Positions 20,901 through 33,455 are shown, numbered from the stretch's first letter. The stretch: 64,000 nucleotides of DNA from Ochotona curzoniae (GCF_017591425.1 NW_024465434.1:248001-312000); one strand, 5' to 3'. Notes: generated by a model from the letters alone, not told the origin. Program-made: numbers and translations.

Positions 20901-21185
20901 TCAGTTGATTCTCTTCCTTGTAACATGTTCCTTACATTTCTTGAAATCCTGTATTACAGGCTTCTCATTGTTGATAAAAAGCCTTATAACAAATGTTTTG
21001 AATTCTGTGTCCCCCACTTGCTCGATGTCTTCCTCAGTGAACTCTGAGGTTGGCAAAAGTATTTGCTCCTTTGCTGGGGAGTCTTCAGTAATATTCATTG
21101 TGCCTTTGTCTCTTCTTTTAATCTTGGTCGTTGTACTCTGGTTAGCAGATTCTTCTCCTTGGGGCAGATTTCTAAGCTGTGTCAC
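20901..21185 (-). pseudogene. L1 ORF1 N-terminal part, fossil
   Basis: Codes for a charged segment (IKRRDKGTMNITEDSPAKEQ) in the position of the ORF1p N-terminus and start of its coiled coil. Frame continuity to the C-terminal domain is broken. Confidence 0.5.
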
Positions 21186-22300
21186 TCATAGGTCTACAGA
21201 TTAATTTTACTTATTGCAGTTGGTACATGGCTCTTTGCTTGCACTCAGTTGCGCCACTCCCTCCACCGAGTTCCAGGTCTGGGTTCTTAACTCAGATCAC
21301 TCAAACAGTCTTCACAGCCCCAGCTCCTGGCTCACCACTCTCCAGCTCCTGATATACTGTGCTGAGGTGGCACCTTTGTCTGTACAACCTTTCTGCTACT
21401 TCCACTTCTGGTTGGAGCAGATCCCAGGATTAGGGAGACATCAGGTGTCCTATATAGCAAGGTTGTTTTTGTTGTTGCTCATCTTGCCAGAATCTGTTGG
21501 ACATTAGGTCTGGGTGCCACACAAACCTATTTTGAGTTTTTTGATGCCAAAGTCAGTATTATGTTCCCGTAAGATTAGTGCAATGCACTGAGCTCAGTGA
21601 GTTCACTCCCAGCTCAGTGCATGCCAGCTCACTGTTATCCTGCAGTCTTAAAGCCTTTGCCACACCATACAAAATTGTGCCAGATGTGCCACTACTAGAG
21701 TACTTAATATGCTGGCCATCAGGTCTGAGGGTTACCCAGACCGATCTTTGGTGGAATCTGTAGGTTGCCATATTGTTGCAGTCCACTGAGCCAGAAATGA
21801 GTTAGTTCAATCCCAGCTCAGTGCATTGCACTCTTGTCCCATAGCCTTTGCCTCCTTATATAAAATGGTGCCCAATTTGGCTCTACAATGCAGACTGGGC
21901 TATGAAATCCACCCTGTTTTTGCACCACCCATCTGGGACATGCTGCTCTGTCTCTGCTCCTGGTCAAATCCAACAGACCAGCAGGACAAGCAGTTCTTTA
22001 GGTTCACCTCCTGAGATCGAACCCAGGGAATGTTCCTTCCCACCTTGTTACTGGAGGAGTTCCAGCTGCCACTCCAATTCAGATCACCATTTGCTGAATA
22101 CCGCTGGGGTATTAGTCACTGCAACAGCACATCATTGAGTCCACTGCTTTCCTATGTCTGTCAGTCTCCAGGTGCCCATCTGCTGCTCATTCTGTCCTCT
22201 CCTATTTCCTGTAATGTGCCCTGTCTGCTTCACACTGGCTCATTTTACTCCATCTGTTTAAACATGTCCTTACCCTCTCCTGCCATGTTGATTCCCCTCA

Positions 22301-22623
22301 AGATTTCTTTATATTTATTGTAAAGTCTGATGTACAGAGAGCAGGAGAGATAGAGAGAAAGATCTTCCACCTGTGACTCACTCCCCAAGTAGCCGCAATG
22401 GCCGGAGCTGAGCAGATCCAAAGGCAGGAGCTAAGAGATTCTTCTGGGTCTCCCAAGTTGATTAGGGTCCTAAGACTATTGGCTCTCCTTGACTGATTTC
22501 CCAGGCTTCCAAAACAATGAGCTGGATGGAAAGTGGAGCAGCTGGGACTTGAACTGGTGGCCATCTGGGATTCTTTTCATATGCAAGCAAGGTCTTCACC
22601 TGCTTGGCTACTGAGCTGGGCCT
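22301..22623 (-). repeat. C-type SINE
   Basis: From AGATTTCTTTATATTTATTG to CTGAGCTGGGCC. It abuts the 5' side of the L1. Confidence 0.8.
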
Positions 22624-22769
22624 CTGAACTGGCATTTTAAAAGCATTTGTACAAGTGTGAAGACAAGAGAGCTCATGTATTTCAGATGTACCATTTTATT
22701 GAGATAAATCATAGTTCCTTTCTTTCCTCTACTTCTTCCTTTATTTAGCTTTTGCAAAAGTATAATTTT

Positions 22770-23200
22770 TTTTTTAATGCTTGTTTTTAAGATTTATTTA
22801 CAAGAGGGAGAGAGGAGAAAAAGAGAGACATGCTTTGTCTACCTGCTGATCTTCCAAATGGTTGCAATGAGAGAACTCAGTCCACTGAAGCTAGGAGTGA
22901 TATTTGGCAGAAATGTTAAATGATGCAAATAGGAAATCTCCTTCCTGAGCTTAGCTTTCTCTTCTGGAATATGAAGATAATGATGATTGACTCACATGGC
23001 TGGAGCTGGGCCATTCTGAAGCCAGGGACTAAGAGCTGCTTCCCAGTCTACAAGCACGTGTGCCATCCTCTGCTGTTTTCCCAACACATAATCAGGTATT
23101 AGATGCAAATTGAAGAGACTGGCATGCAAAGTATCGCCCATGTGGCATTCTGGTACTTCACGTAGAGGCTTAAGGTATTATAGCACAATGGTACTGGCTA
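22770..23200 (-). repeat. Old SINE with internal extra segment
   Basis: SINE start (AAGATTTATTTACAAGAGG) and end separated by about 90 bp of GTTAAATGATGCAAATAGG-type sequence, which is also present at 5,521-5,600. Confidence 0.5.
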
Positions 23201-23375
23201 CTAGAAATATATTTAACATGACTAAGGATTGGCATTTGTGAAAGGTAAAAACATAAATAAACACTGATAAGTTGATGTATTATACATATTTACAAATATG
23301 TGTTTTTATGATTATTTGTTTCTAAATGACTATTGATATTCACCATTCAGTTTCTCATTGTTAGAATCTAATGAC

Positions 23376-23980
23376 CAGGGCCTGGTATGATGGCTCAGTG
23401 GCTACATCGTCCACCTGGAAGTGCCAGGATCCCATATGGGCACTGGTTCACATCCATTTCGCATGCAGCTCCCCCATTTTTTAAGAAAAGATTTATTTTT
23501 ATTATGTTTTTATTGGAAAGGCAGATATACAGAGAGGAGAGACAGAGAGGAAGATCTTCCATCCAATGATTCACTCCCAAGTGAGCGCAACGGCAGGTCC
23601 CAAAGCTTTGGGCCATCCTCGACTGCTTTCCCGGGCCACAGGCAGGGAGCTGGAAGGGAAGCACAGCTGCCTGGATAGAACCAGCGCCCATATGGGATCC
23701 CCGGCATGCAAAGCGAGGACCTTAACCACTTGCGCCACCGTGCTGGGCCCCAAGCTCCCTTTTTATGTCCTGGGAAAGCAGTAGAGAGCCCAAAGGCTTA
23801 GAATCCTACAGCCGCGTGGTATACCCAGAAGAAGCTCATGGCTCCTGGTTTCCGACTGGCTGAACTCCAATTGTTGTGGCCATTTGGAAAGTGAAGCATT
23901 GGAGGAAAGATCCTTCTCTCTGTCTCTCCTTCTCTTCATAAATTTGATCTGCCTTCCCAATAAAAGTAAATCTTATAAAA
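23376..23980 (+). repeat. C-type SINE interrupted by another SINE
   Basis: Left half 23,376-23,477, right half 23,750-23,980, ending CCAATAAAAGTAAATCTT. Confidence 0.8.
23484..23749 (-). repeat. C-type SINE nested in another SINE
   Basis: Young copy with an internal deletion after GAGCGCAACGGC. The duplicated target AGCTCCC of the host SINE is visible on both sides. Confidence 0.85.
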
Positions 23981-24079
23981 AAAATCTAATAACCAGGTGT
24001 TGAAGTTGATGCCTTGTAAACGGTTAACATTTTAAATTAAAAGTACTTTTTCTGTTACTAGTTTAAAACTTTACAACTG

Positions 24080-24440
24080 GGAACAGGCTTAGATTTAACC
24101 CAGTGATTGAGATGTGCAAAGAATCTGAGTGTGGTTCCTGGCTTTGTCTCCGACTCTAGCTTCACCCCAACCCCCATCCATGCTGACCATGGGAGGCAGT
24201 GGCTATGGCTCAAGTCACTGAGTTCCCAGCACACATGGGGGAGAGCAGGATGGCATGCCCCATTCCTGCTCTGATCCAGGATAGCCCCAACCTAGTTCCG
24301 GCTTTTGGAGGCATTTGGGAAGCGAACCAGGAACTATGGATTTATCTCTCTTTCTCTCACTTCTTATCTTTCTGTTTCTCAAAAAAATATGTCTATCTAT
24401 CTATACATATATATACACACAGGTAAATAAATGGTATAGC
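24080..24440 (+). repeat. Old C-type SINE
   Basis: Diverged, with GGGAGGCAGTGGCTATGGC and CT-rich 3' region. A (CTAT)/(ATAC) tract follows at 24,392-24,422. Confidence 0.5.
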
Positions 24441-24638
24441 TTAAAGTTATATAATATTAGGCTAAGGTTAGGTAATATAATTCTAAGTTAATATTTATAA
24501 TTTTAAATTAACTTTATTGTATTTGTTAATATTTAACCCAATGTGCCATGTGCTATTCTAGGTTTTTATTTAAATATGTAATTTTACTCATAACAACTCA
24601 TTGTCATGTCTTCATTATGTAGAGACATTCAGTCTCTG

Positions 24639-24900
24639 GGGCTGGCATTGTTGAGTAGCAGGTAAAGCTAATGCCTGCAATGGGTGGCAGTTCAATTCCT
24701 ACCTGCTCCACTTGTGATCCAGCTCCCTGCACTCATGTGTGAGCCCTTGATGTTGCTCTGAGCTTCACCTGTCTAGCCCTGGTTGTTGTGGGCATTTGGG
24801 CCACAGAATGGAAGAACTTTCTCTTATTCTCTCTCTCTCTCTTTCTCTCTCTCTCCAGTTCTGCCTTTCAAATAAATCAATGAATAAATCTTTTAAAAAA
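24639..24900 (+). repeat. C-type SINE, older subfamily
   Basis: GGGGCTGGCATTGTTGAGTAG to CTTTCAAATAAATCAATG, with a CT-rich tract at 24,828-24,856. Confidence 0.75.
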
Positions 24901-24955
24901 TATATTGAATCTCAGAATGTGAGTTAACTTATGCAGTCAACAGGCTAATACACAA

Positions 24956-25061
24956 TAGAATTTTGACCAAGGTCTCAGATCTCATAATCTGTGAATATGT
25001 TTGTGTTTTAGAATTTTGACCAAGGTCTCAGATCTCATAATCTGTGAATATGTTTGTGTTT
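24956..25061. repeat. Perfect 53-bp tandem duplication
   Basis: TAGAATTTTGACCAAGG ... TTTGTGTTT occurs twice head to tail (24,956-25,008 and 25,009-25,061) with no difference seen. Confidence 0.92.
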
Positions 25062-25219
25062 ACATGTGTTGGTATGAGTATGTGTACTAATATTCAAGTA
25101 AAAGATTGTACTATTCTCACTTCTTTTTTCAAGTAAACTAGGAAAAAGTTCCTTTTCATAGTATCTAGCATAAGGGACCAATGATTTATATAGTTTAAGG
25201 AATATGTATATATAATAGT

Positions 25220-25550
25220 GGGGCCTGACACAGTAGCCTAGTGGCTAAAGTTCTTGACCTTCCATATGCCAGCATATCGTATGGCTACTGGGTCATGTCC
25301 TGGCTGTTTCACCTTCCTTCCAGCTTGCTGTTTATGGCCTGGGGAACAAGAGAGCGTGGTTGAAAACATTGGGAGGCTGCACCTGCATGAGAGAACCAAA
25401 AGAAGCTCTTGGCTCCTGGCTTCAGATCAGCTCATTTCCAGTCATTGCAGCTACTTAGGGAGTGAATCAATGGATGGAATATCTTTCTCTCTGGCTCTCC
25501 TTCTCTCTGTATACCTGCCTTTCCAATAAAAAGAAATAAAAAAATAGAAC
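25220..25550 (+). repeat. C-type SINE
   Basis: GGGGCCTGACACAGTAGCC at the start, CCAATAAAAAGAAATAAAA at the end. Confidence 0.85.
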
Positions 25551-25684
25551 TAAAAAACATCATAGTGCATATATTCACATTGAATATCTGGATTTTGTTT
25601 TTTTATTCTTAGTGGAATATGGTTGTATTCTATTTTTATTCTTTCAAAGATAAAAAAAATTGAAAATCCAAAGCATCTCTGACT

Positions 25685-26035
25685 TGCTAAGGAACCGTTT
25701 AGTGCTGTTAGTTGAGAACCAATTGGGGTGTCTGCATGTCATATCAGAGTGTCTGATTTGATTCCCAGATAATTAATTACTTTTAGCTGATATTTTGGTC
25801 ATTCGTACCATGAGGGATAGCAAATGATGGCTCAAATATGTGGGTAACTGTATCTGCACTCCTGTGGGAACCTGAATTGAGTTCAGATCCTGGCTTCTAC
25901 CTGGCCCAGTCCTGATTATTGTGAGCATTTAGAGTGAATTAGTGGATTGAAGATCTCTCTCTCATGCCCTCTCTCTCCCTCTTCCTCTCTGTGTTTCTCT
26001 ATTTTTCAAATAAAATAAAATATGAAAAAAAAACC
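25685..26035 (+). repeat. Old C-type SINE
   Basis: Diverged, with CTGGCTTCTACCTGGCCC and a CT-rich, then A-rich 3' end. Confidence 0.6.
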
Positions 26036-26299
26036 CCAACATGTTACGTTTAGGCATGCTTAAAAATAGCCAAAGTGGGGCTGGCATCCTTGTAGGCAAA
26101 AATTACAGAATTACCATACATGATACCACAGTATCAACACTGTACACCAGAATTGGTATGTTTGTTATAATCAGTGAACTCACATTGACACATTCTTGTC
26201 ACCTGTTTAGGTTAGGATTCACTGTTTATGTTCTAGAGGTTCAATGGTATATGACAAATGCAAAATGTAACCCATCAGTATAGGAATATGTGAAATAGT

Positions 26300-26660
26300 T
26301 GTTTCACTGTTCTAAAAATGTCAATGTTCTGGCTTGTCACCCCTCTGTCCCCTAAACCCTTGGTAACCTCTGGTGTTTTTGAATGTCTATATGGTTTGCC
26401 TTTTCCAGAAAGTAGGAATCATACAGCATGTTCCTTTGATTGGCATATGCCCTCAAGGTTCCTCCATATCTTTTCTTGGGTTAATAATTCATTTCATTTA
26501 TCACTGGATATCCCATAGCCTGAATGTGTTGCAGCTCATTTATTTACTACCAAATGACCTCTTATTTGGTTTTGATAATTGCCAGTTTTTGATCTTTATG
26601 AATACAGCTGTTATAAGCATTTGTGTGAAAATGCTTATTATGGTTAGAGTTCTGTCTTTT
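26300..26660 (+). repeat. Ancient L1 3' UTR-type fragment
   Basis: GGAATCATACAGCATGTTCC, GGTTCCTCCATATCTTTTC and AATACAGCTGTTATAAGC follow the order of the widespread old eutherian L1 3' end. Confidence 0.65.
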
Positions 26661-26667
26661 GGATCAT

Positions 26668-26890
26668 TCCTCAAATGCCCACAACCTTCAGGGCTGGATC
26701 AGGCCAAACTCAGGAGACTGAAATTCTTTCAACTTTTCTCTACAGCGGCAGGTGCTCAATGACTTAGGCCATGATCCGCTGCTATCCGGGTATATGAACA
26801 AGTCAAGTTGGAAGCAGAGCTAGGCCTGTTCTCGTGCACTCTGATATGGGATGAAGATGTCCCAATCGTCAGTTTAGCCATTGTGCTTAC
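26668..26890 (-). repeat. Old C-type SINE fragment
   Basis: CTTCAGGGCTGGATCAGG and GTTTAGCCATTGTGCTTACC. The left end is missing. Confidence 0.5.
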
Positions 26891-26894
26891 CCTT

Positions 26895-27260
26895 GCTTGA
26901 ATTACCTTTGCTCATTTACCGGAGATCAGCCAGTATTTTCTGGGTTCTCTATTCTGTCCTGTTAACCTGTTTGTTTATTCTTTTACCAATACCAAGCAGT
27001 CCTGCTTCCAGTAGCTTTGCAGTGTATGCTGATTGGTGTTTTAGGTCATTCATATTTAGTGTAATTGTTATTTTAGGACTTAATTTTATTTGTTTGTGTT
27101 TCTTTTCTCAGACTTTTGGTTCTCTGTTTTCTTTTTCCTGCTCTCCTGTGGGGTTCTTGAACTTTTTCCCCCAATTTGATTTTTATTTATCTGTGGCAGA
27201 TTTATATATTAATTTATATCTAGAAATATCTTTTTATGGATTAGTTATTTAGTTAAATAC
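26895..27260 (-). repeat. Old L1 ORF2 fragment, antisense
   Basis: Contains TCTGGGTTCTCTATTCTGTCC, ACCAATACCAAGCAGTCC and GGTCATTCATATTTAGTGTAAT, typical antisense L1. Confidence 0.6.
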
Positions 27261-27354
27261 AACTTATCAAACTTTATTGGTGTTGATAATTGACTAGTTC
27301 AAATAAAGTATATAAATCATGCTTTCATTTATATTCCTTTAGCCTCGCCTACTC

Positions 27355-27681
27355 TTTTTTAAAGATTTATTTATTTTTATCAGAAAGTTTTATTCGTAGA
27401 GAGGAGAGACAAAGAAAGATCTTCCATCTGCTGGTTCACTCCCCCACAGGCTGCAACAGCTGGAGGTGTGCTAATCTGAACCCAGGAGCCCAGAGCCTCT
27501 TCTGGGTCTTCCACATGGGTGTATGTTCCCAAGGCTTTGTGTTGACTTCTACTGGTTTCTCAGACCACAGGCAGGGAGCTGGATGGATGAGAAGCAGCTG
27601 GGACATGAACCAGCACTCATATGAGATCCTGCAGTGCATACAAGATGAGGAATTTAGCAACTAGGTTACCATGTTAGGCCC
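27355..27681 (-). repeat. C-type SINE
   Basis: Flanked by the imperfect duplication TTAGCCTCGCC / TTAGCCTCCGC. Confidence 0.85.
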
Positions 27682-27704
27682 TTAGCCTCCGCTATTTTAA
27701 TACA

Positions 27705-28040
27705 ATTTTATTAAATATTTCCACTGTATATTGTTTGGAAAGGCAGTTTTATGGAGAGAAGGAGAGACAGAAAAAGAAAATCTTTCATCTGCAGGTTCAC
27801 TCCCCAAAAGGCCATCATGGCTGGAACTGAGCTGATCTGAAGCCAGGAGTCAGGAAACTCCTCTGGGTCTCCTGTGCAGGTGCAGGGTCCCAAGGTTTTG
27901 AGACATTCTTTGCTGCTTTCCCAGGCCACAATCAGGGAGCTATATGGGAAGTGGTAGCAACCAAAACACAAACCGGGGTCTATGTGAGATGCTGGTGCTT
28001 ACAGGTAGAGGTTTATCCTGTTGAGCCATCACATTGGCTC
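27705..28040 (-). repeat. C-type SINE
   Basis: GGAAAGGCAGTTTTATGGAG to GAGCCATCACATTGGC. Confidence 0.8.
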
Positions 28041-28189
28041 CAGTATGCATCACATTTTACTTCAATTGCTTGATTATGTGTCTGACTTTCCATTGGAATG
28101 TGAAAAGAAATTGGCTTTGCATGTATTCCAACAAATCAAACAAACCTATAATAGTATTAGGGGCTACAATCGTGAAAAGATAATTCACT

Positions 28190-28510
28190 GGGGTTGGCAA
28201 AGTAGCATAGCAAGTTAAGCCTCTGCTTGGAATACTGGCATCCCATAGAAGTACCGTTCAAGTTCTAGCTACTCCACTTCCAGTCCAGCTCCCTACCAAT
28301 GTGCCTTGGAAGACAATGGAAATGGCCCAAGCATTTGGGTTTCTGCCAACCATATAGAAGACTTTGATGGAGTTCTAGACTTCTGGCTTCAGCCTGGTCC
28401 AGCTCTGGTCATTGTGGCAAACTGGAAAGTAAACCAGTGGAGAGAAGAGCGTCTCCCTGTCTTTGTTTCTCCTCTCTGTAACTCTGCCTTTTAAATAAAT
28501 AAATATTTGA
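28190..28510 (+). repeat. C-type SINE, older subfamily
   Basis: GGGGTTGGCAAAGTAGCATAG to CTTTTAAATAAATAAATA. Confidence 0.75.
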
Positions 28511-28529
28511 TTATGATATTTACTGTAAG

Positions 28530-29010
28530 GCTCTTCAAAGAAGCAGAGGCAATGAGATACATATATACATGATAATATGTGTAATTTTTGTATCTGTAAT
28601 ATAAGATATTGACTCACATTAACATGAAGGCTCAGAGGTCTCATAATCTGCTGTCTGCCAACTGGAGACTCAGAAAATTTGTTAGTGAAGGTTAAAGATC
28701 CTGAGAGCCAAAGGATTAATCACAGAGGCTCATGAAAATTAGAACACTTGAGAGCTCAGAGCCCTGAAGGCAGGGGAAATCACTGTTTTCACTTCAGCAG
28801 TCAGAAAGAGAATTCAGCCTTCTTTTGCCTTCTGTCCTGTCTAGGCCTTGGATGGATTGGATGATGCCTACCACAATGGGAAGGGCCATAGAGTTTATTC
28901 AGTCCATCTATTCAAATGCTAATCTCTTGTAGAAATGCTTACACTGACACACCTAGCAACAATGTTTAACCAGCCATCTTGTCATCCTGTGGCATAGTCA
29001 GGTTGGCACA
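28530..29010 (+). repeat. Ancient eutherian interspersed repeat
   Basis: Begins with CAAAGAAGCAGAGGCAATGAG. Later parts (GGATTGGATGATGCCTACC, TTTAACCAGCCATCTTG, GTCAGGTTGGCACAC) follow the order of a common old repeat whose family name I cannot fix. Confidence 0.5.
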
Positions 29011-29139
29011 CACAAGTAACTACCTTTAGAAATTCCTACCTGGCTGAAGAAGAGACATACTTTCAGGCTAACAAGCAATCAGAGTGCAATAAACAAGTAC
29101 AAGCTCCTGTGCAGTATGTATGTGAATAAACACAATACA

Positions 29140-29425
29140 ATTGAGAGGTTTTTGCCCAATAGGTTAAACATCATTTAAGATGCCTGCATCCTGTATCAGA
29201 ATTCCCGGGTTTGAAAGCCAGCTCCAGTTCCAGCTCCAACTTCCTGCAAATGCAGGCCCTGGGAGGCAGCAATGATAACTCAAGTAATTTGGTTCCTACT
29301 ACTCATTTGGGAGATCTGGATCGAGTTGTAGCTCCCAGCTCTTTATTCCCTTAGGATCTTGGGATTGTTGCAGGTGTTTGGGGAGTGAACTAATGGGTAG
29401 TGTTTCTCTCTCTCTCTCTCCTCTA
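29140..29425 (+). repeat. Old C-type SINE
   Basis: GGGAGGCAGCAATGATAACTC and GTGAACTAATGGGTAG, with a CT run at 29,405-29,420. Confidence 0.55.
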
Positions 29426-29429
29426 GAAT

Positions 29430-30750
29430 ATGGAATTTGTGAAAGCATCACAGGAGTATGTGATAATATTTGAGTGCTAAGTGGGAATCTAAGATAGAAA
29501 TCTAGATACAACACATTTCACTTAAGTAACATTAGGTAGGAATCCAGGGAGATATATGCAGAACATGGTGTCAGCTTAATCATGTGTCTCAATACTCTTT
29601 GTTATTCATTTGCACTTGAAAATGTTCAGAAAAAGTAAATTAAGGCCTCTTTATCCCTCACTGTATTTTGAGTGCTCACTATGTGACATGATCTGTTGTA
29701 TTCTTGGTCTACAATGATCAATAAAACAACGTCCTATCTTTGCTCCTAAGCTAATGGGCAAAATCAACTCCTGAAGGCCTACTGTAGACTAGTAGAATAA
29801 AACACCATCTAAATCTCTTATCAAGGTAAGCCAAAAAGTTCCTGTGATGCAGCTTTATGAAACAGAAATCCCAGAAGGAACTTTTATGCTAAAAAAATAG
29901 CATAATGCTAGCATACTGCTCCTTACTAGTCACCTCTGCATCTTTTCTGTGCTCAGGGAATGCAAACTAGTGCTAATATTAGCTTCATCAACACATTGGA
30001 ATGAAGAGCACAAGGAAGGAGGAAAGAGAGGAAGGAAGCAAAACTACCACCCCCAAAGGTAATCAAAGATATTTTTGTTCTGCTTCCTGTCTTATCCATC
30101 TACTCTTCTTAGTACTCCATTCTGTTTTACCTAATTAAATGCTGGTCTCCACTTATACTCAACTTGCTTTGTTTCTGTATTTATATGACTTACTTTCTCT
30201 TCTGCCTACAGAGACCTATATTCATGGAAAGGGGGTTTCTCTTGGAAATCTACCTACAGTTTTGATAAGCAACACGGTCAAATTAATCTAAAGCAAGCAG
30301 ATGTAGAAGAGGGAATGGGGAATTTGTTGGACTCTGTTACTAAATAATTGCTGTTATCTAAGCATTGAACTGTTTCAAACAAATTTCAAGAGAAGTTTTT
30401 ATAGCGCTTTTAAAAGGAGAACAGAGAAAAGTTGGATACTGACATTCCTCTCTGATCTCACATTGAGATGTAGCTTTTTTTTTTTTTTTTGGTCTAATAT
30501 ATTCTTCCTCAAAAGGGCAGAATCCAAGCCTGAAGCAGAATGAGAGCAGGAGTTACTGTGTTCTATAAACTGTTAGAGACATTTAAAAAATAGGCAATCT
30601 TATTGACTCATGCATAGCTCACAGCCGTATAAAAGCTTGCAAAAATTGCTTCCTGTGCAATCTCAGTGCCCACAAAGAAGCAGAAGTAAAACTGAAGGGA
30701 GATGAGAGCTCTTAGGAAATCTTCAGCAGGACTTTGAAACGTTTGTTAGG

Positions 30751-30788
<38 letters not shown>

Positions 30789-31138
30789 CCTTTTAGGGTG
30801 CTGTCCTTTGGAAATCCAAGTAAACATACCACAAGTCAAAGTTCACATATTCGCCTACAAAATAATACTTCTTTGGTAGCAAGTTTTGTTTCCAGGAATA
30901 TCTTGTTTTTGAGAACCAATTGAAGAAAAACCATGTTTCTAAGGACTGTGGCTACATTGTTACTAGATTTGTAATCTGCTTTGAACAGGCTCTTGAAATT
31001 AAAGTTGACATAACTTCCAAGTTTGTTGTTTATATTTAACCAAAGACATTGCTTAAGATAAAATATATTTTAAAAAATACATTTAAATGTTAAGCTATAC
31101 AACATACACATGTGTAACTTTCTCCATATTCAGTTGTT
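29430..31138. other. Longest stretch without recognised repeat or gene
   Basis: Mostly AT-rich sequence. Includes a 16-base T run near 30,476-30,491 and the GT microsatellite at 30,753-30,786. No open frame of note. Confidence 0.45.
30753..30786. repeat. (GT)n microsatellite
   Basis: About 17 uninterrupted GT units. Confidence 0.95.
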
Positions 31139-31452
31139 TTTGAAGATTTATTTATTTATTTGAAAGAGTTATTGAGAGACAGAGATGGAGGGAGATCTTT
31201 CATCCACTAGTTCATTCCCCAAATGGCCAAAATGGCCAGAGCTGAGCTGGTCTAAAGTCAGGAGCTTCTTTTCAGTCTCTCACGTGGGTACAGGGGCCCC
31301 AAGTACTTGGGCCATCTTCCACTGCTCTTCCAGGTACATCAGCAGGAAGCTGACAGCTAGGAAGTAGAACAGCCTGGACTTGAACCTGTACCCAAATGGG
31401 ATACTGGAGCCAAAAGTTGGCACTGTATCTGCTGTGCCAAGTGCTAGCCCCT
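31139..31452 (-). repeat. C-type SINE, older subfamily
   Basis: AAGATTTATTTATTTATTTG to CTGTGCCAAGTGCTAGCCCC. Confidence 0.82.
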
Positions 31453-31660
31453 CCAGCATCTTTGTTCTGCTATCTTCTGCTGGTATCAGTCCCTATGCTG
31501 ATTGACTGATTGTTTCCTAGTATCTCTTTGTGCTCTGCAGAAATACAGATTCTATACTCCATAAACATTACCTACTCTTTTCTTGTTAACCTTACTCTGA
31601 AAGAACACCTCCTTTTTGTGTATTTTCCCTTTACAAATGGACTAAAAGTAATCAACCAAG

Positions 31661-31989
31661 GGCCTGGTGTGATAGCCTAGCGGTTAAGGTCCTCTCCTTG
31701 AATGCTGTGGGCACTTAGATTCCCATGTGGGCACTGGTTCTAAACCAGGTAGCCCTGCTTCCCATCCAGTTCCCTTCCTGTGGCCTGGGAATGCAATGGA
31801 GGATGGCCACGGGGACTCTGCGCCTGTGCGGGTGACCTGGAAGAGCTCCTGGCTCCTGGTTTTGGGTTGGCTCAGCTCTAGCCGTTGTGGCCGCTTGGGG
31901 AGTAAACCATCGGATGGAGGATCTTCCTCTCTGTCTCTCCTCCTCTGTATATCTGCCTTTCTAATAAAAATAAATAAATCTTTAAAAGG
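31661..31989 (+). repeat. C-type SINE with target duplication
   Basis: Flanked by AAAGTAATCAACCAA (31,646-31,660) and AAAGTGATCAGCCAA (31,990-32,004). Confidence 0.9.
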
Positions 31990-32004
31990 AAAGTGATCAG
32001 CCAA

Positions 32005-32867
32005 AATATAATATACTTACAATCTTAATCTCTAAATTAAGTTACCAACTTGGAAGTAGAAATAAGTTTCTTCCATGAAACTTCATTCTAAATGTATGAG
32101 AATAGTGACAGTATAATTACTCATCATCTCCTTTGTTATAAATAATTATCTCCTGAATTACCAAAAATACTTTTCAAGCACCCAATTGAGTTTTAAAAAT
32201 ATGTTTTATAGTTTGCTTCATAACATTCCTTGTTAGTTTTCACATGATGATTCATTTGAATTTTGTGTATAATCTTTTTGAATCAAAGCGAAAGCCTGAC
32301 TTTCCTTTTACCCTACACTAAGAGTTGAGATTCATCATTCAAGAAAAAAATTTTTTCATCCTCTGGTGATTTACTAATGAAAAACTTTCAAGAATTTGGG
32401 GATGTGTTTAGGTGACATCAGCTAACAGAAGGAATACACTGTTCTTACGCAGTACAATTTTTGGTTAAGTGGTTTTTTTTTTTTAATTTAAACACTACAA
32501 TGTTTATAGTATGTTTACATACAGACATACAGAGAAAGGGAAAAATATTCTCAATCTATTTTATTTCCTATTTTGAAAATGGATTCTCTTTTGTGAGAAA
32601 TCTCCCTTAGAACAAATTTTGTTGAAAGGTGTTGGAAAGTCAGAGTCCCCTAAATAGGAACACTGAAATTCATCTACCACTCTGAGGACATATATGGTCT
32701 ATTATGGAGCTGTGGTACCTGAGTTGAAATTCAGCCTTTTTATATACTACTTTTTGGACATCTCTAGAATTGTAGAAAAAAATAGTTATTCATATGCCAA
32801 AATAATTCCTAGCACTTATTTAAACACATTTGGAAAAAATAAGAGAAAGAGAAGAAGGAAAGGATGT
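32005..32867. other. No recognised feature
   Basis: AT-rich single-copy sequence with no open frame above chance. Confidence 0.4.
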
Positions 32868-33188
32868 TTTTAAAGAGATTCATATATTTTATTTGAAAGG
32901 CAGATTTGCAGAGAGAAGGAGAGACACACAGAGAGATCTTCCATCTACTGGTTCACTCCCCAAATGTCTGCAATGACCAGAGCTGGGCTGATGGGAGTCA
33001 GGAACTTCTTACAGGTCTACCACGTGGTTGCAGGGTCCCAAAGCATTTGGGTTATCCTTCAATGCTTTTCTAAACCAAAAGCAGGGAGCTGATATGACAT
33101 GCAGGAGCTGGAACATGAACCTGTGTTCGTATGGAATGCCAGCACTAGCTGGTGGAGGATTAACCTGTTGAACCACTGTGGCAGCCCT
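32868..33188 (-). repeat. C-type SINE, older subfamily
   Basis: TTTTATTTGAAAGGCAGATTTG to ACCACTGTGGCAGCCC. Confidence 0.8.
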
Positions 33189-33214
33189 GAAAGGACTTTT
33201 TTAAGTGAGCAATG

Positions 33215-33455
33215 CAGGCAGACATTTGATTTACTGATTAAGTTGCCACTTAGGATGGCTGCATTGTATATCAGAATGCCAAGGGTTGTCTCCCAGCTCT
33301 GCCTTTGATACAGTTTCTGCTGATGCACACCTTGGGAGTCAAATGGTGATAGCTCAAAATCAGTTATGTTTTTGTCACCCTGCCCCAGCTTTGGTGAGAA
33401 TCTGGGGAATGAATCAGCAGATGGAATTCTCTTTCTATTTCTCTCTCTCATAATT
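33215..33455 (+). repeat. Old C-type SINE
   Basis: GCATTGTATATCAGAATGCC and GAATGAATCAGCAGATGG. Confidence 0.55.

Larger units (their letters stand above)
19240..22300 (-). mobile_element. L1 element lacking most of ORF2 (half-L1-like)
   Basis: Read on the minus strand, 22,300-21,200 is GC-richer and 5'-UTR-like with repeated CCCAGCTCAGTGCAT blocks. 21,200-20,110 is L1 ORF1. About 20,095-19,985 is the start of ORF2 (ATGACAGGACC ... AATGTAAATGG). The 3' end is an L1 3' UTR tail (19,240-19,620). The endonuclease and reverse-transcriptase body, more than 3 kb in a full L1, is missing. ORF1 is interrupted, so the element is dead. Confidence 0.7.
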
